From Spongorhabdus nitratireducens (GTDB lineage Bacteria; Pseudomonadota; Gammaproteobacteria; Pseudomonadales; Endozoicomonadaceae), in NCBI GenBank assembly GCA_947387575.1, contig CANDOC010000002.1:312501-376500 (forward strand): 64,000 nt of DNA. The letters are read 5' to 3'. A program made the position numbers and the translations under genes. Shown piece by piece: positions 1 to 9,943 of the stretch; position 1 is the first letter of the stretch; each line of letters starts with the position of its first letter. Below the pieces are notes generated by a model that saw only the letters and a program-made list of their open reading frames with translations, was not told the origin of the DNA and ran no database searches.

Positions 1-1110
1 AATGCGAATAGTCGCCTGCACACCCCAGATCATTAATGCCGGAACCAGCACCAAGTTAAGAAAAGACGCCTTAAGCCCCCAGGGTCGATACCGCAGTCGA
101 GACTCAACAAAAGTATATGTTGCCCACGCTGCTAGCAGGGTAAAGCAAATAAGCAGGATTTGATTAAACAACGTCAGCTCTATCAGCTGATAGTTCATTA
201 AGGCAACAGGTGGCCAGTGCCAGAGGTAAATTGAGTACGACAATGAACCGATAAATACCAGCCCACGTGTACTAAGCATCGTCGAGACAATCCCCTGATG
301 ATCGAGCATACCGGAATAAATGATCATTACAGTGCCCAGCGTCGGCAACAGCGCATTGTAACCGGGGAAAAGATCGCCCGTTTCAAGCACCATTGCGCTG
401 AAGATAATAAAACCCAGACCTGCTGACGACAGCATCTCTGACGCGGTTCTATTGAGCCGAGGTAAACGCTCGCCATAAATTGCCAGTCCGGCTCCCAGCA
501 ATAGCTCAAACAACCGGGCAGGTAAAAGAAAATAGGCGGCACTTGGATTTGTGTACGTCTGATAAACCGAAAATCCAAAAGCAGTAACCAACAATGCACC
601 AAAGGCCACTAATCCTGCAGGCTTTCTTGCAAAGCGCCAGCTGCCCCAGAGCAGCAACGGCCATATCACGTAGAACTGCATCTCAACGCCAAGTGACCAG
701 GTATGCAGTAGCAAGAGGACTTCAGCATCGCTGGAAAAATATTTGGCAAACTCATCCAGAAAATAAAAATTGCTGTATCCAACCAGAGCAAACAACCAGC
801 TTTTGGAGAAGATGTAATAGTCTTCATCCATATAAAAAGGTGAGATCAATAGGAAGCTGACAAACGATACAACAAGAAATGCAGGCAGAAGCCGTTTGAT
901 CCGTCGGGCAGTAAAGTCAAAAAAACTGAAACGACCTTCTGCAAGATGTCGCATCAGGATGCCTGAAATAACAAAGCCGGTAATTACGAAAAAGACATCA
1001 ACACCAACAAATCCGCCGCTGAAAGCCGCAAACTTATAGTGATACAAAATAACAAGGGAAACAGCGACAGCCCTGAGGCCATCGATATCACGACGATAAG
1101 TGCTCAACAT
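1..1110 (-). CDS. Acyltransferase-3 family membrane protein (OafA/YrhL-like), 3' end outside window
   Basis: Open reading frame on the minus strand from an ATG at 1108-1110 that stays open to the window edge, giving 370 residues of an incomplete protein. The start (MLSTYRRDIDGLRAVAV, then a conserved His in VILYHY) is the signature of the acyltransferase-3 family, which transfers acetyl or other acyl groups to cell-surface sugars in the inner membrane. Many hydrophobic segments follow, including the family-typical GVDVFFVITGFVISG stretch and a WSLGVE motif. Members of this type often carry a C-terminal SGNH domain; whether this one does lies beyond base 1. The sugar substrate cannot be told. 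No polysaccharide cluster is visible on the window side. Confidence 0.88.
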   Translation of the reverse strand, partial: MLSTYRRDIDGLRAVAVSLVILYHYKFAAFSGGFVGVDVFFVITGFVISGILMRHLAEGRFSFFDFTARRIKRLLPAFLVVSFVSFLLISPFYMDEDYYIFSKSWLFALVGYSNFYFLDEFAKYFSSDAEVLLLLHTWSLGVEMQFYVIWPLLLWGSWRFARKPAGLVAFGALLVTAFGFSVYQTYTNPSAAYFLLPARLFELLLGAGLAIYGERLPRLNRTASEMLSSAGLGFIIFSAMVLETGDLFPGYNALLPTLGTVMIIYSGMLDHQGIVSTMLSTRGLVFIGSLSYSIYLWHWPPVALMNYQLIELTLFNQILLICFTLLAAWATYTFVESRLRYRPWGLKASFLNLVLVPALMIWGVQATIRI

Positions 1111-1263
1111 AAAAAGTCAGAACCGGAAGCTATTTTATGGTGAGTTTCTTATCAGGTTGTCTGTGAATTTTTTGTCAAAAGCCGAAGCCATGCCGGATGA
1201 TGATATCTTCACCGACATGGCCGAGAGATGATTGGTTAAATCGCTACTATCAGCCTGTACCCA

Positions 1264-1692
1264 CTATTCATAGTGGTATCGTTTGGCAGGGTCATCGGAA
1301 AAGTACTCTACCAACTCCCATTCGAAACCGGCAGCATCATAAAAGTACATACGTTTCCTGAATGTCTCTTCAGGTTGATCCAGGCTCTTTTTATAACCTG
1401 AATCCATCAGCTTCTTTTCAATTTCTTTCAGGTTTTTCACTGTCAGGCCAAGATGGTTGAATCCTATATTTCTATAGGTTTCCGGAATGTCCTGCTGCTT
1501 AAAACTCGCCGGAGGCTCCTGCAAAGCCAGATAAGCATCATCATTACCGACATGTGCCCAGCGGTAACTGCGTTGATTCTCCGGAGGTGTGGTATCTCTG
1601 CGGACAGCAAAGTCCGGCGCAACAATTTTCAGAAAACGGATCGCCTCATCGATATCCGGTACGGTGATATTGGCATGTTCGATACGAGTCAT
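1264..1692 (-). CDS. VOC-superfamily (glyoxalase/bleomycin-resistance-fold) protein
   Basis: 142-aa protein of the vicinal-oxygen-chelate fold. It has the two paired beta-alpha-beta-beta-beta halves expected, with metal-ligand-like residues in RIEHANITVPD (His), NHLGLTV (His) and FEWELVEY (Glu). The substrate is unknown; family members are lyases, dioxygenases or resistance proteins. The ATG at 1692 is chosen over an in-frame GTG at 1707 because a GAGGAG ribosome-binding site lies 8 bases before the ATG and overlaps the GTG. The gene is alone between terminus-facing neighbours and has a MerR-type promoter about 50-80 bases upstream, so it is probably induced by a metal, thiol-reactive or redox signal (inference). 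Confidence 0.85.
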   Translation of the reverse strand: MTRIEHANITVPDIDEAIRFLKIVAPDFAVRRDTTPPENQRSYRWAHVGNDDAYLALQEPPASFKQQDIPETYRNIGFNHLGLTVKNLKEIEKKLMDSGYKKSLDQPEETFRKRMYFYDAAGFEWELVEYFSDDPAKRYHYE

Positions 1693-1739
1693 TGTTATTC
1701 TCCTCACTTGCTGAAAGCGGGTTGCTTACCGTATTTGCC

Positions 1740-1770
1740 ATCCTAAGAGTTAAAGTTAACTTTAGGTCAA
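1740..1770 (-). promoter_or_regulatory. MerR-type promoter with 19-bp spacer and palindromic operator
   Basis: Read on the minus strand: a TTGACC -35 box (complement of 1765-1770), a 19-base spacer, and a TAGGAT -10 box (complement of 1740-1745). The spacer holds the perfect 14-base palindrome TAAAGTTAACTTTA (1751-1764). An over-long 19-bp spacer with a dyad inside it is the hallmark of promoters twisted open by MerR-family regulators. It points at the VOC gene, with an expected leader of about 40 bases. No MerR-family gene is in the window. Confidence 0.65.
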
Positions 1771-1916
1771 GCACCTGATTGTTTTTTATTTCCAGACTGA
1801 TTTAAACCTCTATTGAAGGGGCTTCGTCGGTGCACTTTCAGCTTGAAAGGATTTTTTCAGGTAAATATTTGTCCAACCAGAATCAATGCTCCAAATAAAC
1901 AATTTCAGGATCACAA

Positions 1917-4787
1917 ATGAAGCATTCCGGCAGGCTGTCTGATCCACTGTTTTTCAAGGCAGTATTGCTTTCAATACTGCTATTTCTGAGTGGCTGTGCC
2001 GAACTCAAAACAGCTTCAAAACAGCCGGTTCCTCTGGATGCTGAAATAATCCAGGGACAGCTGGAAAATGGTCTGACTTACTACATCAAGCCCAATGCCT
2101 ATCCGGAGCAACGGGTTTCTCTCAATCTGGTTATTCACGCAGGAAGCCTGCAGGAAGAGGATGACCAGCAGGGCATTGCCCACTTTGTCGAGCATCTCGC
2201 TTATAACGACAGCGAAAACTTTCCTGACCGCAAAGCCATCGATTTCATGGAAAGTATTGGCATGCCTCTAGGTAGCCATGCCAACGCATTTACCGATTTT
2301 GACAACACCCAGTATATTCTGACCGTACCAACCGATGTCTCGGAAAATATGGGCCAGGCCATACTGTTGCTGAGAGACGTTCTGACCGGCGTTCGATTTA
2401 CTGAACCGGCCATATACCGGGAACGCGGGGCAGTGCTTGAAGAAATCCGCACCTACAAAAACCGAGCTGAACGTATTGGCAAAAAGATACGCAGTATCAG
2501 ACTGGCAAGCAGTCGCTGGCTTGAACGCTCTCCGGAAGGACTGGAAAAACAGGTTGCTGCATTCAAGAAAGATGACTTCGAGCGATTTTACCGCCGCTGG
2601 TATCGACCGGATAATGCCGCCCTGATTATTGCCGGAGATATCGACCCGGAACAGGCAAAGGCATTACTGCAAAAGCATTTTGCATCGGTTGCCAGATCAG
2701 ACAAGCCTCTTGCCCGTCAGGATTACCCTGTACCCGATATCACCACCTTGCAGGCTCACACGGTTACAGATCCGGAACAGGCCGAAAATGACGTCAATAT
2801 CAGCCTCTATAGCCGAATGGATCCAAGAGTCTCATTAGAAGATATTTTCCAGGACAAACGGGAAAGTATTATCAATGACCTTTTGCATGAGCGGCTGCAA
2901 GAAAAAGCCAGAGAGCAAGCTACGTTACTGAATGCTTTTGTTTACTGGACGCCGGGGCTTGACCGTAAAGGGCAGACCCAGATTAGCGCCCGAGTTGCAG
3001 ACGGTGAGTTTGAGCCCGGTCTGAGGATCCTGCTGGAAGAAATCGAAAGAGTCCGACAACACGGTTTTACCAAGTCTGAAATAAAAAGAAATCTTCAGAC
3101 CCGGCTCAGCAACTACCGGCTAATGCTGGAGAACCGCGATACCATAGATTCAGCGGCTTACCTCTTCGATATGGTCAATCACTATCTATATAGGGAGCCA
3201 GCTCTCAGCCCGGATCAAAGGCTAAAGTACGAAATAGATTTCCAACAGCAGCTGACACCCGGGCGACTGAACCTTCAGGCCAGACAAACACTGAGTCTGG
3301 ATCAAGCAATTATCTGGTTCTTCGGGCCGGAAAATATTACTGCTGAAACGCTGAATTCACTCCAGGTATCACAATTAGCTCAGAATATTGCCGCAGAGCA
3401 ACTCTCGCCCTGGGCTGATGATACCGGTGACAAAGCCATTATGGACACCCTGCCTGACAGGGTCAGCCCGTTAACCACACATCACTTCCCGGACGTTGAT
3501 ATTTACCAGTGGAAATTCGGGAACGGGGCTACGGTGTTATTCAAGCCAACGGCATTCAAGGCAGACGATGTCCAGCTCTACAGCTGGAGTCCGGGAGGCA
3601 CCAGCGCCATTCCCGAATCACTGTACCGCCCGGCACTAATTGCCCCTGAAATCGTAACCGAATCCGGACTGGGCAGTCATAACGCGGCAACAATAGAAAA
3701 GCTGCTTAGCGGAAAGCAGGTCAGTCAATCGACCTTTGTTGAAGAAGACGAACATGGCATGCAGGTGTGGACAACAAAAAACAGCCTGGAAAGCGCACTG
3801 CAACTGCTTCACCTGAGCTACAAGGCACCCCGGGTTGATCCGGTTATTGTCGAAAGAACCCGCAGAGCCCTTATTGACTATCAGGCCAAACGGCGGCTGG
3901 ATCCTTCAGAAGTATTCTCCGATGATCTGAGCATCTGGCTCTATCGTAACCATCCCTATGCTCGCCCCTGGACTCAAGAAGATGCCGACAGCATATCGGT
4001 CGAGAGTACCCGGGAAGTGTATAACCATTTATTTTCAGGTGTGAATGGTGTTGTTTTTGTCCTGATCGGTAACATCCCTGCTAACTCAGCACAAGAGATG
4101 GCCTCACGCTACATCGGGTCATTGCCTGGTAACAACCCGATCTTGCAAGCGGTTGATATGAAGAAGCGTCCTCGAACAGGGCAGTTACGGTTCAAAAAAG
4201 AGCTCCAGATTGAGCCCAAAACCGATGTGACGCTGTTTTCATACAGATTGAATATTGACTGGAACGAAAAGGATGCGACACAACTGGAAAGCCTCAGCGT
4301 GATGCTGGGCGAACATTTGCTGAACATTCTCAGAAATGACAAGGCCTCTGTATACAGTATTAATAGTCATGTGCAGCTTGTCAGCAGCCCTGTGGCACAC
4401 TCCAGAGCATGGATCAGTTTCACCTGCGCACCGGAAAAAGCAGATGAACTGATAGCCACTGTCTGGCATGAAATCAGCCAGCTGCAACAGCTTTCACCTG
4501 AAGCCAGAAGCCAGTGGCAAGTGCTACTAAAAAATGAGGCTGAACGACTCGATAAAAGACATCAGGAAAACCTAAGGGAAAATAGTTGGTGGCTTTATCA
4601 GATCTACCATGCTGTCAGTCATGATTTACCGCTGGAGCATGTCGCCAGACCTCATCCAGTCCCGACACTGGATGAGGTCAGTTACCTGGCGCGCAGGTAT
4701 TTGCAACGTGCCAACAGTGTTGAAGCAGTACTGGCACCCAAACCGCAGATAGAGGACAATCAGGCCACTGTGCAGCCGGCACCCTGA
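1917..4787 (+). CDS. M16-family zinc metallopeptidase lipoprotein (PqqL/pitrilysin-like)
   Basis: 956-aa protein with a lipoprotein signal peptide (lipobox LSGC, Cys27), so probably anchored to a periplasm-facing membrane. The inverted zinc-binding motif HxxEH is intact (HFVEH, residues 89-93), and the downstream glutamate region (VLEEIRTYKN) supplies the third ligand. Four M16-type domains fit the length, comparable to PqqL (about 930 aa) of E. coli. Such enzymes degrade peptides in the periplasm; the substrate here is unknown. The PqqL name is family-level only: no pqq genes are nearby. Monocistronic by context, with more than 100 bases on both sides. Confidence 0.9.
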   Translation: MKHSGRLSDPLFFKAVLLSILLFLSGCAELKTASKQPVPLDAEIIQGQLENGLTYYIKPNAYPEQRVSLNLVIHAGSLQEEDDQQGIAHFVEHLAYNDSENFPDRKAIDFMESIGMPLGSHANAFTDFDNTQYILTVPTDVSENMGQAILLLRDVLTGVRFTEPAIYRERGAVLEEIRTYKNRAERIGKKIRSIRLASSRWLERSPEGLEKQVAAFKKDDFERFYRRWYRPDNAALIIAGDIDPEQAKALLQKHFASVARSDKPLARQDYPVPDITTLQAHTVTDPEQAENDVNISLYSRMDPRVSLEDIFQDKRESIINDLLHERLQEKAREQATLLNAFVYWTPGLDRKGQTQISARVADGEFEPGLRILLEEIERVRQHGFTKSEIKRNLQTRLSNYRLMLENRDTIDSAAYLFDMVNHYLYREPALSPDQRLKYEIDFQQQLTPGRLNLQARQTLSLDQAIIWFFGPENITAETLNSLQVSQLAQNIAAEQLSPWADDTGDKAIMDTLPDRVSPLTTHHFPDVDIYQWKFGNGATVLFKPTAFKADDVQLYSWSPGGTSAIPESLYRPALIAPEIVTESGLGSHNAATIEKLLSGKQVSQSTFVEEDEHGMQVWTTKNSLESALQLLHLSYKAPRVDPVIVERTRRALIDYQAKRRLDPSEVFSDDLSIWLYRNHPYARPWTQEDADSISVESTREVYNHLFSGVNGVVFVLIGNIPANSAQEMASRYIGSLPGNNPILQAVDMKKRPRTGQLRFKKELQIEPKTDVTLFSYRLNIDWNEKDATQLESLSVMLGEHLLNILRNDKASVYSINSHVQLVSSPVAHSRAWISFTCAPEKADELIATVWHEISQLQQLSPEARSQWQVLLKNEAERLDKRHQENLRENSWWLYQIYHAVSHDLPLEHVARPHPVPTLDEVSYLARRYLQRANSVEAVLAPKPQIEDNQATVQPAP

Positions 4788-4915
4788 CTGTCAGCTGCTA
4801 TAACCTGAAAGACGCAGGTATCAGGTATGTTGTGGATGCAACATGCCTGACTTTCCAAGCGCTTCTTACGGGTATATTCTTAATTCAAGTGGCGCAGTAA
4901 AGGCAAAATTTCAGT

Positions 4916-5914
4916 TTGAACGCTTCAGTCAACGTCCATAAGTTTACTCTCGAACCCAACGATGCCCAGCGATTTGCAGCACTCTGCGGACAATTCAACG
5001 AACATCTCAAACAGATTGAAGAACGGTTAGGTGTAAAAATCCGCAACCGTGGCAACCATTTCGAACTTTCCGGCCCTCAGCACAACACCCGTGCAGCTGA
5101 AGATATTATCAGCCGCCTCTACGATGAAACCGACGGCAACCTGGATATCACTCCGGATCAGGTACATCTGTTCCTGCAACAGTCTGCCGTTGATGCCGCC
5201 GCTGCCGGCACTGAGGGTCTGGTAACCATCAAAACCCGTAAAGGTCTGATCAAGCCTCGTGGTGCCAACCAACAGGCTTATGTTCAGTCCATTCGCCGTC
5301 ACGATATCAACTTTGGTGTCGGCCCGGCCGGTACCGGTAAAACCTGGCTGGCTGTTGCTTGTGCTGTCGAGGCACTGGAAGAGGAAAAGATCAGCCGCAT
5401 TCTACTTGTACGTCCGGCGGTAGAAGCCGGTGAGAAACTGGGCTTCCTGCCCGGTGACCTGTCCCAGAAAATTGACCCCTATCTGCGTCCACTCTATGAC
5501 GCTCTCTATGAAATGCTGAGTTTCGAGAAGGTGAACCGCCTGATCGAAAAGAATGTCATTGAAGTTGCCCCGCTGGCCTACATGCGTGGCCGCACCCTGA
5601 ACAATGCTTTCATCATTCTGGATGAATCCCAGAACACCACCAAGGAGCAGATGAAAATGTTCCTGACCCGGATTGGCTTTGGCTCCACCGCAATTATCAC
5701 CGGTGACGTTACCCAGGTTGACCTGCCTCGCGGGGTTGAGTCCGGTTTGAAGCATGCGTCCCGTGTTCTCAAAGGTGTTCCCGGCATTGGTACTACCGAA
5801 TTCATGTCTTCCGATGTGGTACGTCATCCTCTGGTACAGCGAATTGTCGAGGCTTATGACGTCTTCGAGCAGGGCCAGAACAAGAAAGCACCCGGTTCGG
5901 ATACTCTGCAGTGA
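4916..5914 (+). CDS. ybeZ: PhoH-family NTPase YbeZ
   Basis: 332-aa PhoH-type P-loop NTPase. Walker A is GPAGTGKT near residue 136, and the Walker B region reads IILDESQNT. The conserved block [16 protein letters not shown] is also present. An N-terminal KH-like region precedes the ATPase core. The start is TTG at 4916: the translation aligns with E. coli YbeZ from its first residues (LEPxD...LCG.F...LKQ.E.RLG) and no ATG fits. It is the first gene of the ybeZ-ybeY-corC-lnt operon; YbeZ is known to work with the RNase YbeY in rRNA maturation. Its stop overlaps the possible upstream GTG of ybeY. Confidence 0.95.
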   Translation: MNASVNVHKFTLEPNDAQRFAALCGQFNEHLKQIEERLGVKIRNRGNHFELSGPQHNTRAAEDIISRLYDETDGNLDITPDQVHLFLQQSAVDAAAAGTEGLVTIKTRKGLIKPRGANQQAYVQSIRRHDINFGVGPAGTGKTWLAVACAVEALEEEKISRILLVRPAVEAGEKLGFLPGDLSQKIDPYLRPLYDALYEMLSFEKVNRLIEKNVIEVAPLAYMRGRTLNNAFIILDESQNTTKEQMKMFLTRIGFGSTAIITGDVTQVDLPRGVESGLKHASRVLKGVPGIGTTEFMSSDVVRHPLVQRIVEAYDVFEQGQNKKAPGSDTLQ

Positions 5915-5922
5915 GCCTGGAT

Positions 5923-6402
5923 ATGACCACAACTTATATCGATCTGCAGATTGCATCTGACAACAAGGCACTGCCGACAGAAGTTCAGCTTGAAAGCTGG
6001 GCTTCTGCCGCTATCACAGCTGCCGATACTGATACTGAAACAAGCCGTGATGAGGCCGAGATCAGTATTCGCATTGTCGACACCGAGGAAGGTGCCGAGC
6101 TGAACCTGCAGTGGCGAAACAAGGATTACGCCACCAACGTGCTGTCATTTCCGTCAGACCTTCCACCCGAGCTGAACCTGCCCTTACTGGGCGATCTGGT
6201 TGTTTGTGCACCGGTAGTGGAAAGGGAAGCGAAAGAACAAAACAAGGCTTTGGAAGCTCACTGGGCTCATATGATCATCCACGGAACCCTGCATTTGCTG
6301 GGCTTTGATCATATTGAAGACAGTGAGGCAGAAGAAATGGAGAGCCTCGAGACTGCCATTCTGGCTGGACTCGGGTATCCTGATCCGTATCTGGAAACCT
6401 GA
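5923..6402 (+). CDS. ybeY: Endoribonuclease YbeY, 16S rRNA maturation
   Basis: 159-aa metalloendoribonuclease needed for 16S rRNA 3'-end maturation and ribosome quality control. The zinc motif H-G-x-x-H-L-x-G-x-D-H is intact ([11 protein letters not shown]), and NVLSFP plus GDLVVC are present as in E. coli. The ATG at 5923 aligns with the E. coli start ([12 protein letters not shown]). An in-frame GTG at 5911 overlaps the ybeZ stop as GTGA and could give coupled translation with four extra residues. Neither start has a strong ribosome-binding site. Confidence 0.95.
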   Translation: MTTTYIDLQIASDNKALPTEVQLESWASAAITAADTDTETSRDEAEISIRIVDTEEGAELNLQWRNKDYATNVLSFPSDLPPELNLPLLGDLVVCAPVVEREAKEQNKALEAHWAHMIIHGTLHLLGFDHIEDSEAEEMESLETAILAGLGYPDPYLET

Positions 6403-6511
6403 ACCGTATCGGAAAGCAAAGTAAACCAAGCGAAAAATGCTGCTGACCGCGATCCATTAAGATGGCAAGATGTTCTGGCGGTAGCATTTTCACTGTAAAA
6501 AGTAGAGGACC

Positions 6512-7372
6512 ATGAACGAAGACCATTCGAGTGCCAAGTCCGGCTGGCTGGACAAACTGAGTCACTTTTTCTCGAACGACCCGAAAGATAAAAACGAACT
6601 GCTTGACTCGATGCGGGAAGCTGCATCGCGCAATGTACTTGAAGCAGAAGCACTGGACATTATTGAAGGTGCGATTCAGGTTGCAGATATGCAGGTCAGG
6701 GAAATCATGGTTCCTCGCTCCAAAATGGTCTGTGTTGATGTCGACCAGCAACCGGAAGATTTTCTACCCAAAGTTATCGAGTCTGCCCACTCCCGGTTTC
6801 CCGTTATCGGTGACAACAAGGATGAAGTACAGGGCATTCTGCTGGCGAAGGATCTGCTGCCACTGATGCTGACCCAGAGCCGGAACCCGGTTAGCAGCAA
6901 GAGTGCGCTGAAATTCAATATCAAGGATCACCTGCGTCCAGCCACCTTTGTTCCCGAGAGCAAGCGGCTGAATGTGCTGTTGAATGACTTTCGTCGTAAC
7001 CGTAACCATATGGCCATTGTTATTGATGAATATGGCGGTGTGGCGGGCCTGGTTACGATCGAGGACGTACTGGAGCAGATCGTCGGCGATATCGAGGACG
7101 AGCACGATCTTGAAGAAGAATCCTGGATCAAGCCGCTCGACGAGCATGAGTTTGTAGTCAAGGCACTCACGCCGATCGAGGATTTTAACGAACACTTCCA
7201 GTCCGACTTCAGCGATGAAGAGTTCGATACTATCGGCGGCATCGTAATGCAGCGGTTTGGGCATCTGCCCAAGCGTAGTGAGTCAGTATCAATCGGAGAG
7301 TTGCGCTTTCAGGTGCTGAATGCGGATAATCGACGGATTCGTCTATTAAAAGTCAGCTCTCATACCGCCTGA
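6512..7372 (+). CDS. corC: CorC/YbeX CBS-domain protein
   Basis: 286-aa cytosolic protein with two CBS domains (about residues 65-190; motifs IMVPRSKMV and IDEYGGVAGLVTIEDVLEQIVG) followed by the CorC_HlyC domain. It has no membrane segments. CorC/YbeX is linked to magnesium/cobalt efflux and, more recently, to ribosome metabolism. A good AGAGGA ribosome-binding site precedes the ATG. It lies 109 bases after ybeY, and its stop overlaps the lnt start by one base (TGATG), so the two are translationally coupled. Confidence 0.93.
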   Translation: MNEDHSSAKSGWLDKLSHFFSNDPKDKNELLDSMREAASRNVLEAEALDIIEGAIQVADMQVREIMVPRSKMVCVDVDQQPEDFLPKVIESAHSRFPVIGDNKDEVQGILLAKDLLPLMLTQSRNPVSSKSALKFNIKDHLRPATFVPESKRLNVLLNDFRRNRNHMAIVIDEYGGVAGLVTIEDVLEQIVGDIEDEHDLEEESWIKPLDEHEFVVKALTPIEDFNEHFQSDFSDEEFDTIGGIVMQRFGHLPKRSESVSIGELRFQVLNADNRRIRLLKVSSHTA

Positions 7373-8934
7373 TGTTACTGAAAAATAAACTGAACCTGCA
7401 GCCGGGCGATCTTCTCGCCCCGGTTGCCGGACTGCTGATGCCGCTGGCATTCAGCCCTTTCGATTACTGGCCTCTGGCCCTGATCTGCCCGGCACTGCTC
7501 TTTCTTGTTTGCCTGGATATTCCCGTAAAGACCGTTGTAAGGCGTGCCGCCCTGTTTGGTCTTGGCCTGTATAGTGCTGGCGTATCCTGGGTTTATGTCA
7601 GTATTCATGTTTATGGCATGACCCCACCCTGGCTGGCCGTCATACTGACAGCCCTGTTTGTACTGACCCTGACAGCCTGTTTTATTATTCCTCCGTTATT
7701 GCTGTTCGGACTGATTAACCGAAAGCACTCACTTCCTTACTGGCATCAGGCGTTAATTTTCAGTGGCCTGTGGATACTGGCTGAGTGGAGCCGCAGCTGG
7801 CTGTTTACCGGCTTCCCCTGGCTGCAAAGCGGCTATGCCCTACTCGATACTCCTTTTCAGTCACTGGCTCCGGTTATCGGTGTTTATGGTCTGAGTTTAC
7901 TGCTGTTGCTGGTCGGAACACTTGTCATTTCATTACTGAAAACCCGGGCATCCAGCCAAAATAATAAACCGGCGCTGGCACTGCTGGTCGGCATGGGTAT
8001 TTGTGGTGCGTTAGCCATTCCTTTAAACAGCCATAGCTGGACACAACCGGAAGGAAAGCCCGTTTCATTTGCTGCAGTTCAAGGCAATATTTCCCAGAAC
8101 CTGAAATGGGAACCCGGTCATTTTGATCAGACGGTGAAAACATTTCTGAAACTCAGTGAGCCTTACTGGGGGAAGCAGTTACTGATCTGGCCTGAAAATG
8201 CATTGCCAGTATTGCACAGCCGTATTACTGATTTACTGGCTGCACTGGATCGTCGGGCACAGCAGAGAAACACTGCTCTGTTTCTCGGTCTGCCCTATGA
8301 CCGCTACGACCAGAACGGACACGGCAGCTATTACAATGCCATGATCGGGCTGGGTGAAGGCGAAGGGTTATATCTCAAACGCAAGCTGGTGCCTTTTGGA
8401 GAATACGTTCCAATGCAGGATCTGCTGCGGGGTGTGATCGACTTTTTCAACCTGCCCATGTCAAATTTCAGAAAAGGGCCGGAGCAGTCATCGCTGTTAC
8501 AGGCAGGTTCATTGGGCCTGACAACTTATATCTGTTACGAAGTGGCTTATCCGGATTTTGCTGCTGAAGCTGCAAAAAACAGTGGTGCCTTGCTTACCGT
8601 CAGTAATGACACCTGGTTTGGCGATTCTATCGGTCCGCAACAGCATCTGCAGCTGGCACGTATGCGTGCGCTGGAAACCGGTCGCCCCATGATCAGGGCA
8701 ACCAATGATGGTATTACGGCACTCATTGACCGGGATGGCAAAGTACTGAAAACCACCCCCAGATTTGAAAAGAATGTATTAACCGGTGATATCCAGCCAG
8801 TGAAGGGCGAAACCCCTTTTATGCGCTTTGGCTCCATACCAGTGCTGTTATTGAGCATCCTGTTGGTACTTTCCGGGCTTATAGCATCTCGCTTTTCAGG
8901 CGATACCACAGCAAGCCGACATACTCGTGCATAA
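7372..8934 (+). CDS. lnt: Apolipoprotein N-acyltransferase
   Basis: 520-aa inner-membrane enzyme that adds the third acyl chain to the N-terminal cysteine of lipoproteins. About seven hydrophobic helices occupy the N-terminal 210 residues, then a nitrilase-fold periplasmic domain and a final helix near residue 490. The Glu-Lys-Cys triad is visible: Glu in IWPENALP, Lys in YLKRKLVPFGEYVP, Cys in YICYEVAYP. Its substrates plausibly include LptE and the M16 lipoprotein encoded nearby. The last 56 bases overlap the convergent DUF218 gene. Confidence 0.95.
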   Translation: MLLKNKLNLQPGDLLAPVAGLLMPLAFSPFDYWPLALICPALLFLVCLDIPVKTVVRRAALFGLGLYSAGVSWVYVSIHVYGMTPPWLAVILTALFVLTLTACFIIPPLLLFGLINRKHSLPYWHQALIFSGLWILAEWSRSWLFTGFPWLQSGYALLDTPFQSLAPVIGVYGLSLLLLLVGTLVISLLKTRASSQNNKPALALLVGMGICGALAIPLNSHSWTQPEGKPVSFAAVQGNISQNLKWEPGHFDQTVKTFLKLSEPYWGKQLLIWPENALPVLHSRITDLLAALDRRAQQRNTALFLGLPYDRYDQNGHGSYYNAMIGLGEGEGLYLKRKLVPFGEYVPMQDLLRGVIDFFNLPMSNFRKGPEQSSLLQAGSLGLTTYICYEVAYPDFAAEAAKNSGALLTVSNDTWFGDSIGPQQHLQLARMRALETGRPMIRATNDGITALIDRDGKVLKTTPRFEKNVLTGDIQPVKGETPFMRFGSIPVLLLSILLVLSGLIASRFSGDTTASRHTRA

Positions 8935-9640
8935 CATCGTAGCTATGGCTCAGTGACTTCGCATTGGGCAGCCACTGTCGATAGCCCGGGCAAGGCCAGC
9001 TACAGCTGACAGGCATCAGTGGAGCCGGATAGACTTCAAATCCGGCCTGCTGAAAGCTGAGCACGGCCCGGGTCATATGAAAGGCATTGGTCACCAGCAC
9101 TATTTTCTTGATCCCGGCATCCACCAGCATATCGTGGGTAAATTTGGCATTTTCCCAGGTAGTGCGACTGTTGTTTTCTTTCCAGGAAACGGCGGTATCA
9201 AAGTCCTGTGCCAGAATCTCCGCCATCACATCCGCTTCCTTCACTTTCTGTCCCGCTGTTGCTCCACCACCAGAAGTCACCAGAGGTAAGCCCAACATGT
9301 GCTGGAGCCGGGCTGCATAATGAACCCGCTTCAAGGCACGCGGGGATAGTGTTGCATGCTGAACACCGGCATCATCTGTCCCGACTTCAACACCACTGCC
9401 CACGACCACAATGGCCTGTGCCTGTTTCATTTCTTCCGGTGTCGCAACTTCATACTGTTCAAGGCTACGCATCAGTCTGTCAGAGACAGCAGGAACAGAG
9501 AGCAGGTACAGGCTGGTAAACGAAAGAAACACCAGAACAAGCGATACCGTGCGATACCGGCCATAAGCCAGTAATGCAATAAGCAACAGAAGGATCTGAA
9601 TACCCGGAGGGAAAACCAGGGACTTAAGTATTGTAATCAT
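8879..9640 (-). CDS. DUF218-family membrane protein (ElyC/SanA/YdcF-like)
   Basis: 253-aa protein with two N-terminal hydrophobic helices (about residues 10-50) and a DUF218 domain: AIVVVGSGVE, VTSGGGA, NSRTTWENA and LVTNAFHMTRA are the conserved blocks, and the closing Glu region ends in a membrane-proximal helix. The architecture matches ElyC, which affects undecaprenyl-phosphate use and peptidoglycan integrity; the exact chemistry is not established. It converges on lnt and overlaps its 3' end by 56 bases, so the two C-termini are encoded on opposite strands of the same DNA. Confidence 0.88.
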   Translation of the reverse strand: MITILKSLVFPPGIQILLLLIALLAYGRYRTVSLVLVFLSFTSLYLLSVPAVSDRLMRSLEQYEVATPEEMKQAQAIVVVGSGVEVGTDDAGVQHATLSPRALKRVHYAARLQHMLGLPLVTSGGGATAGQKVKEADVMAEILAQDFDTAVSWKENNSRTTWENAKFTHDMLVDAGIKKIVLVTNAFHMTRAVLSFQQAGFEVYPAPLMPVSCSWPCPGYRQWLPNAKSLSHSYDVMHEYVGLLWYRLKSEML

Positions 9641-9943
9641 GGGCCACCATCGTCGAAGTCATCCTTGAATTCCGGACTGAATCCGCGAACAGTTCCTGTT
9701 TCGCCAGCCCCGGTCATATGCTCTGATCAGGTTAATGGTAACGTTAAGAGTAATAAAGCTTCGCCCCGTTAGACTGTAATTTATCCACAGTGTTCCCGAT
9801 CCCGTATCAATCACTGTACAACACTACCATCTCCCACTTAAATGTACTTGTTCAATGGGGTATCCTTCGCGGTTACGATTACAAATCCCGATCTGCCGCC
9901 CGGCTTTCTGCCACCTGCGGCACTCACCTGCATGTTGAGAATG
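9641..9943. other. Intergenic region between divergent DUF218 gene and leuS
   Basis: About 300 bases without a gene. It must hold promoters for both flanking genes, but I find no convincing -35/-10 pair. A perfect DnaA-box-like nonamer TTATCCACA lies at 9781-9789; it is single and probably incidental. The leuS reading frame stays open back to 9842, but the translation there is unlike LeuRS. No leader peptide with leucine codons is apparent. Confidence 0.5.

Noticed and set aside
9781-9789. DnaA-box-like TTATCCACA upstream of leuS
   Set aside because: A single box; no cluster, no AT-rich unwinding element, and no origin-associated genes. Similar heptamers occur inside ligB and near 57119 by chance.
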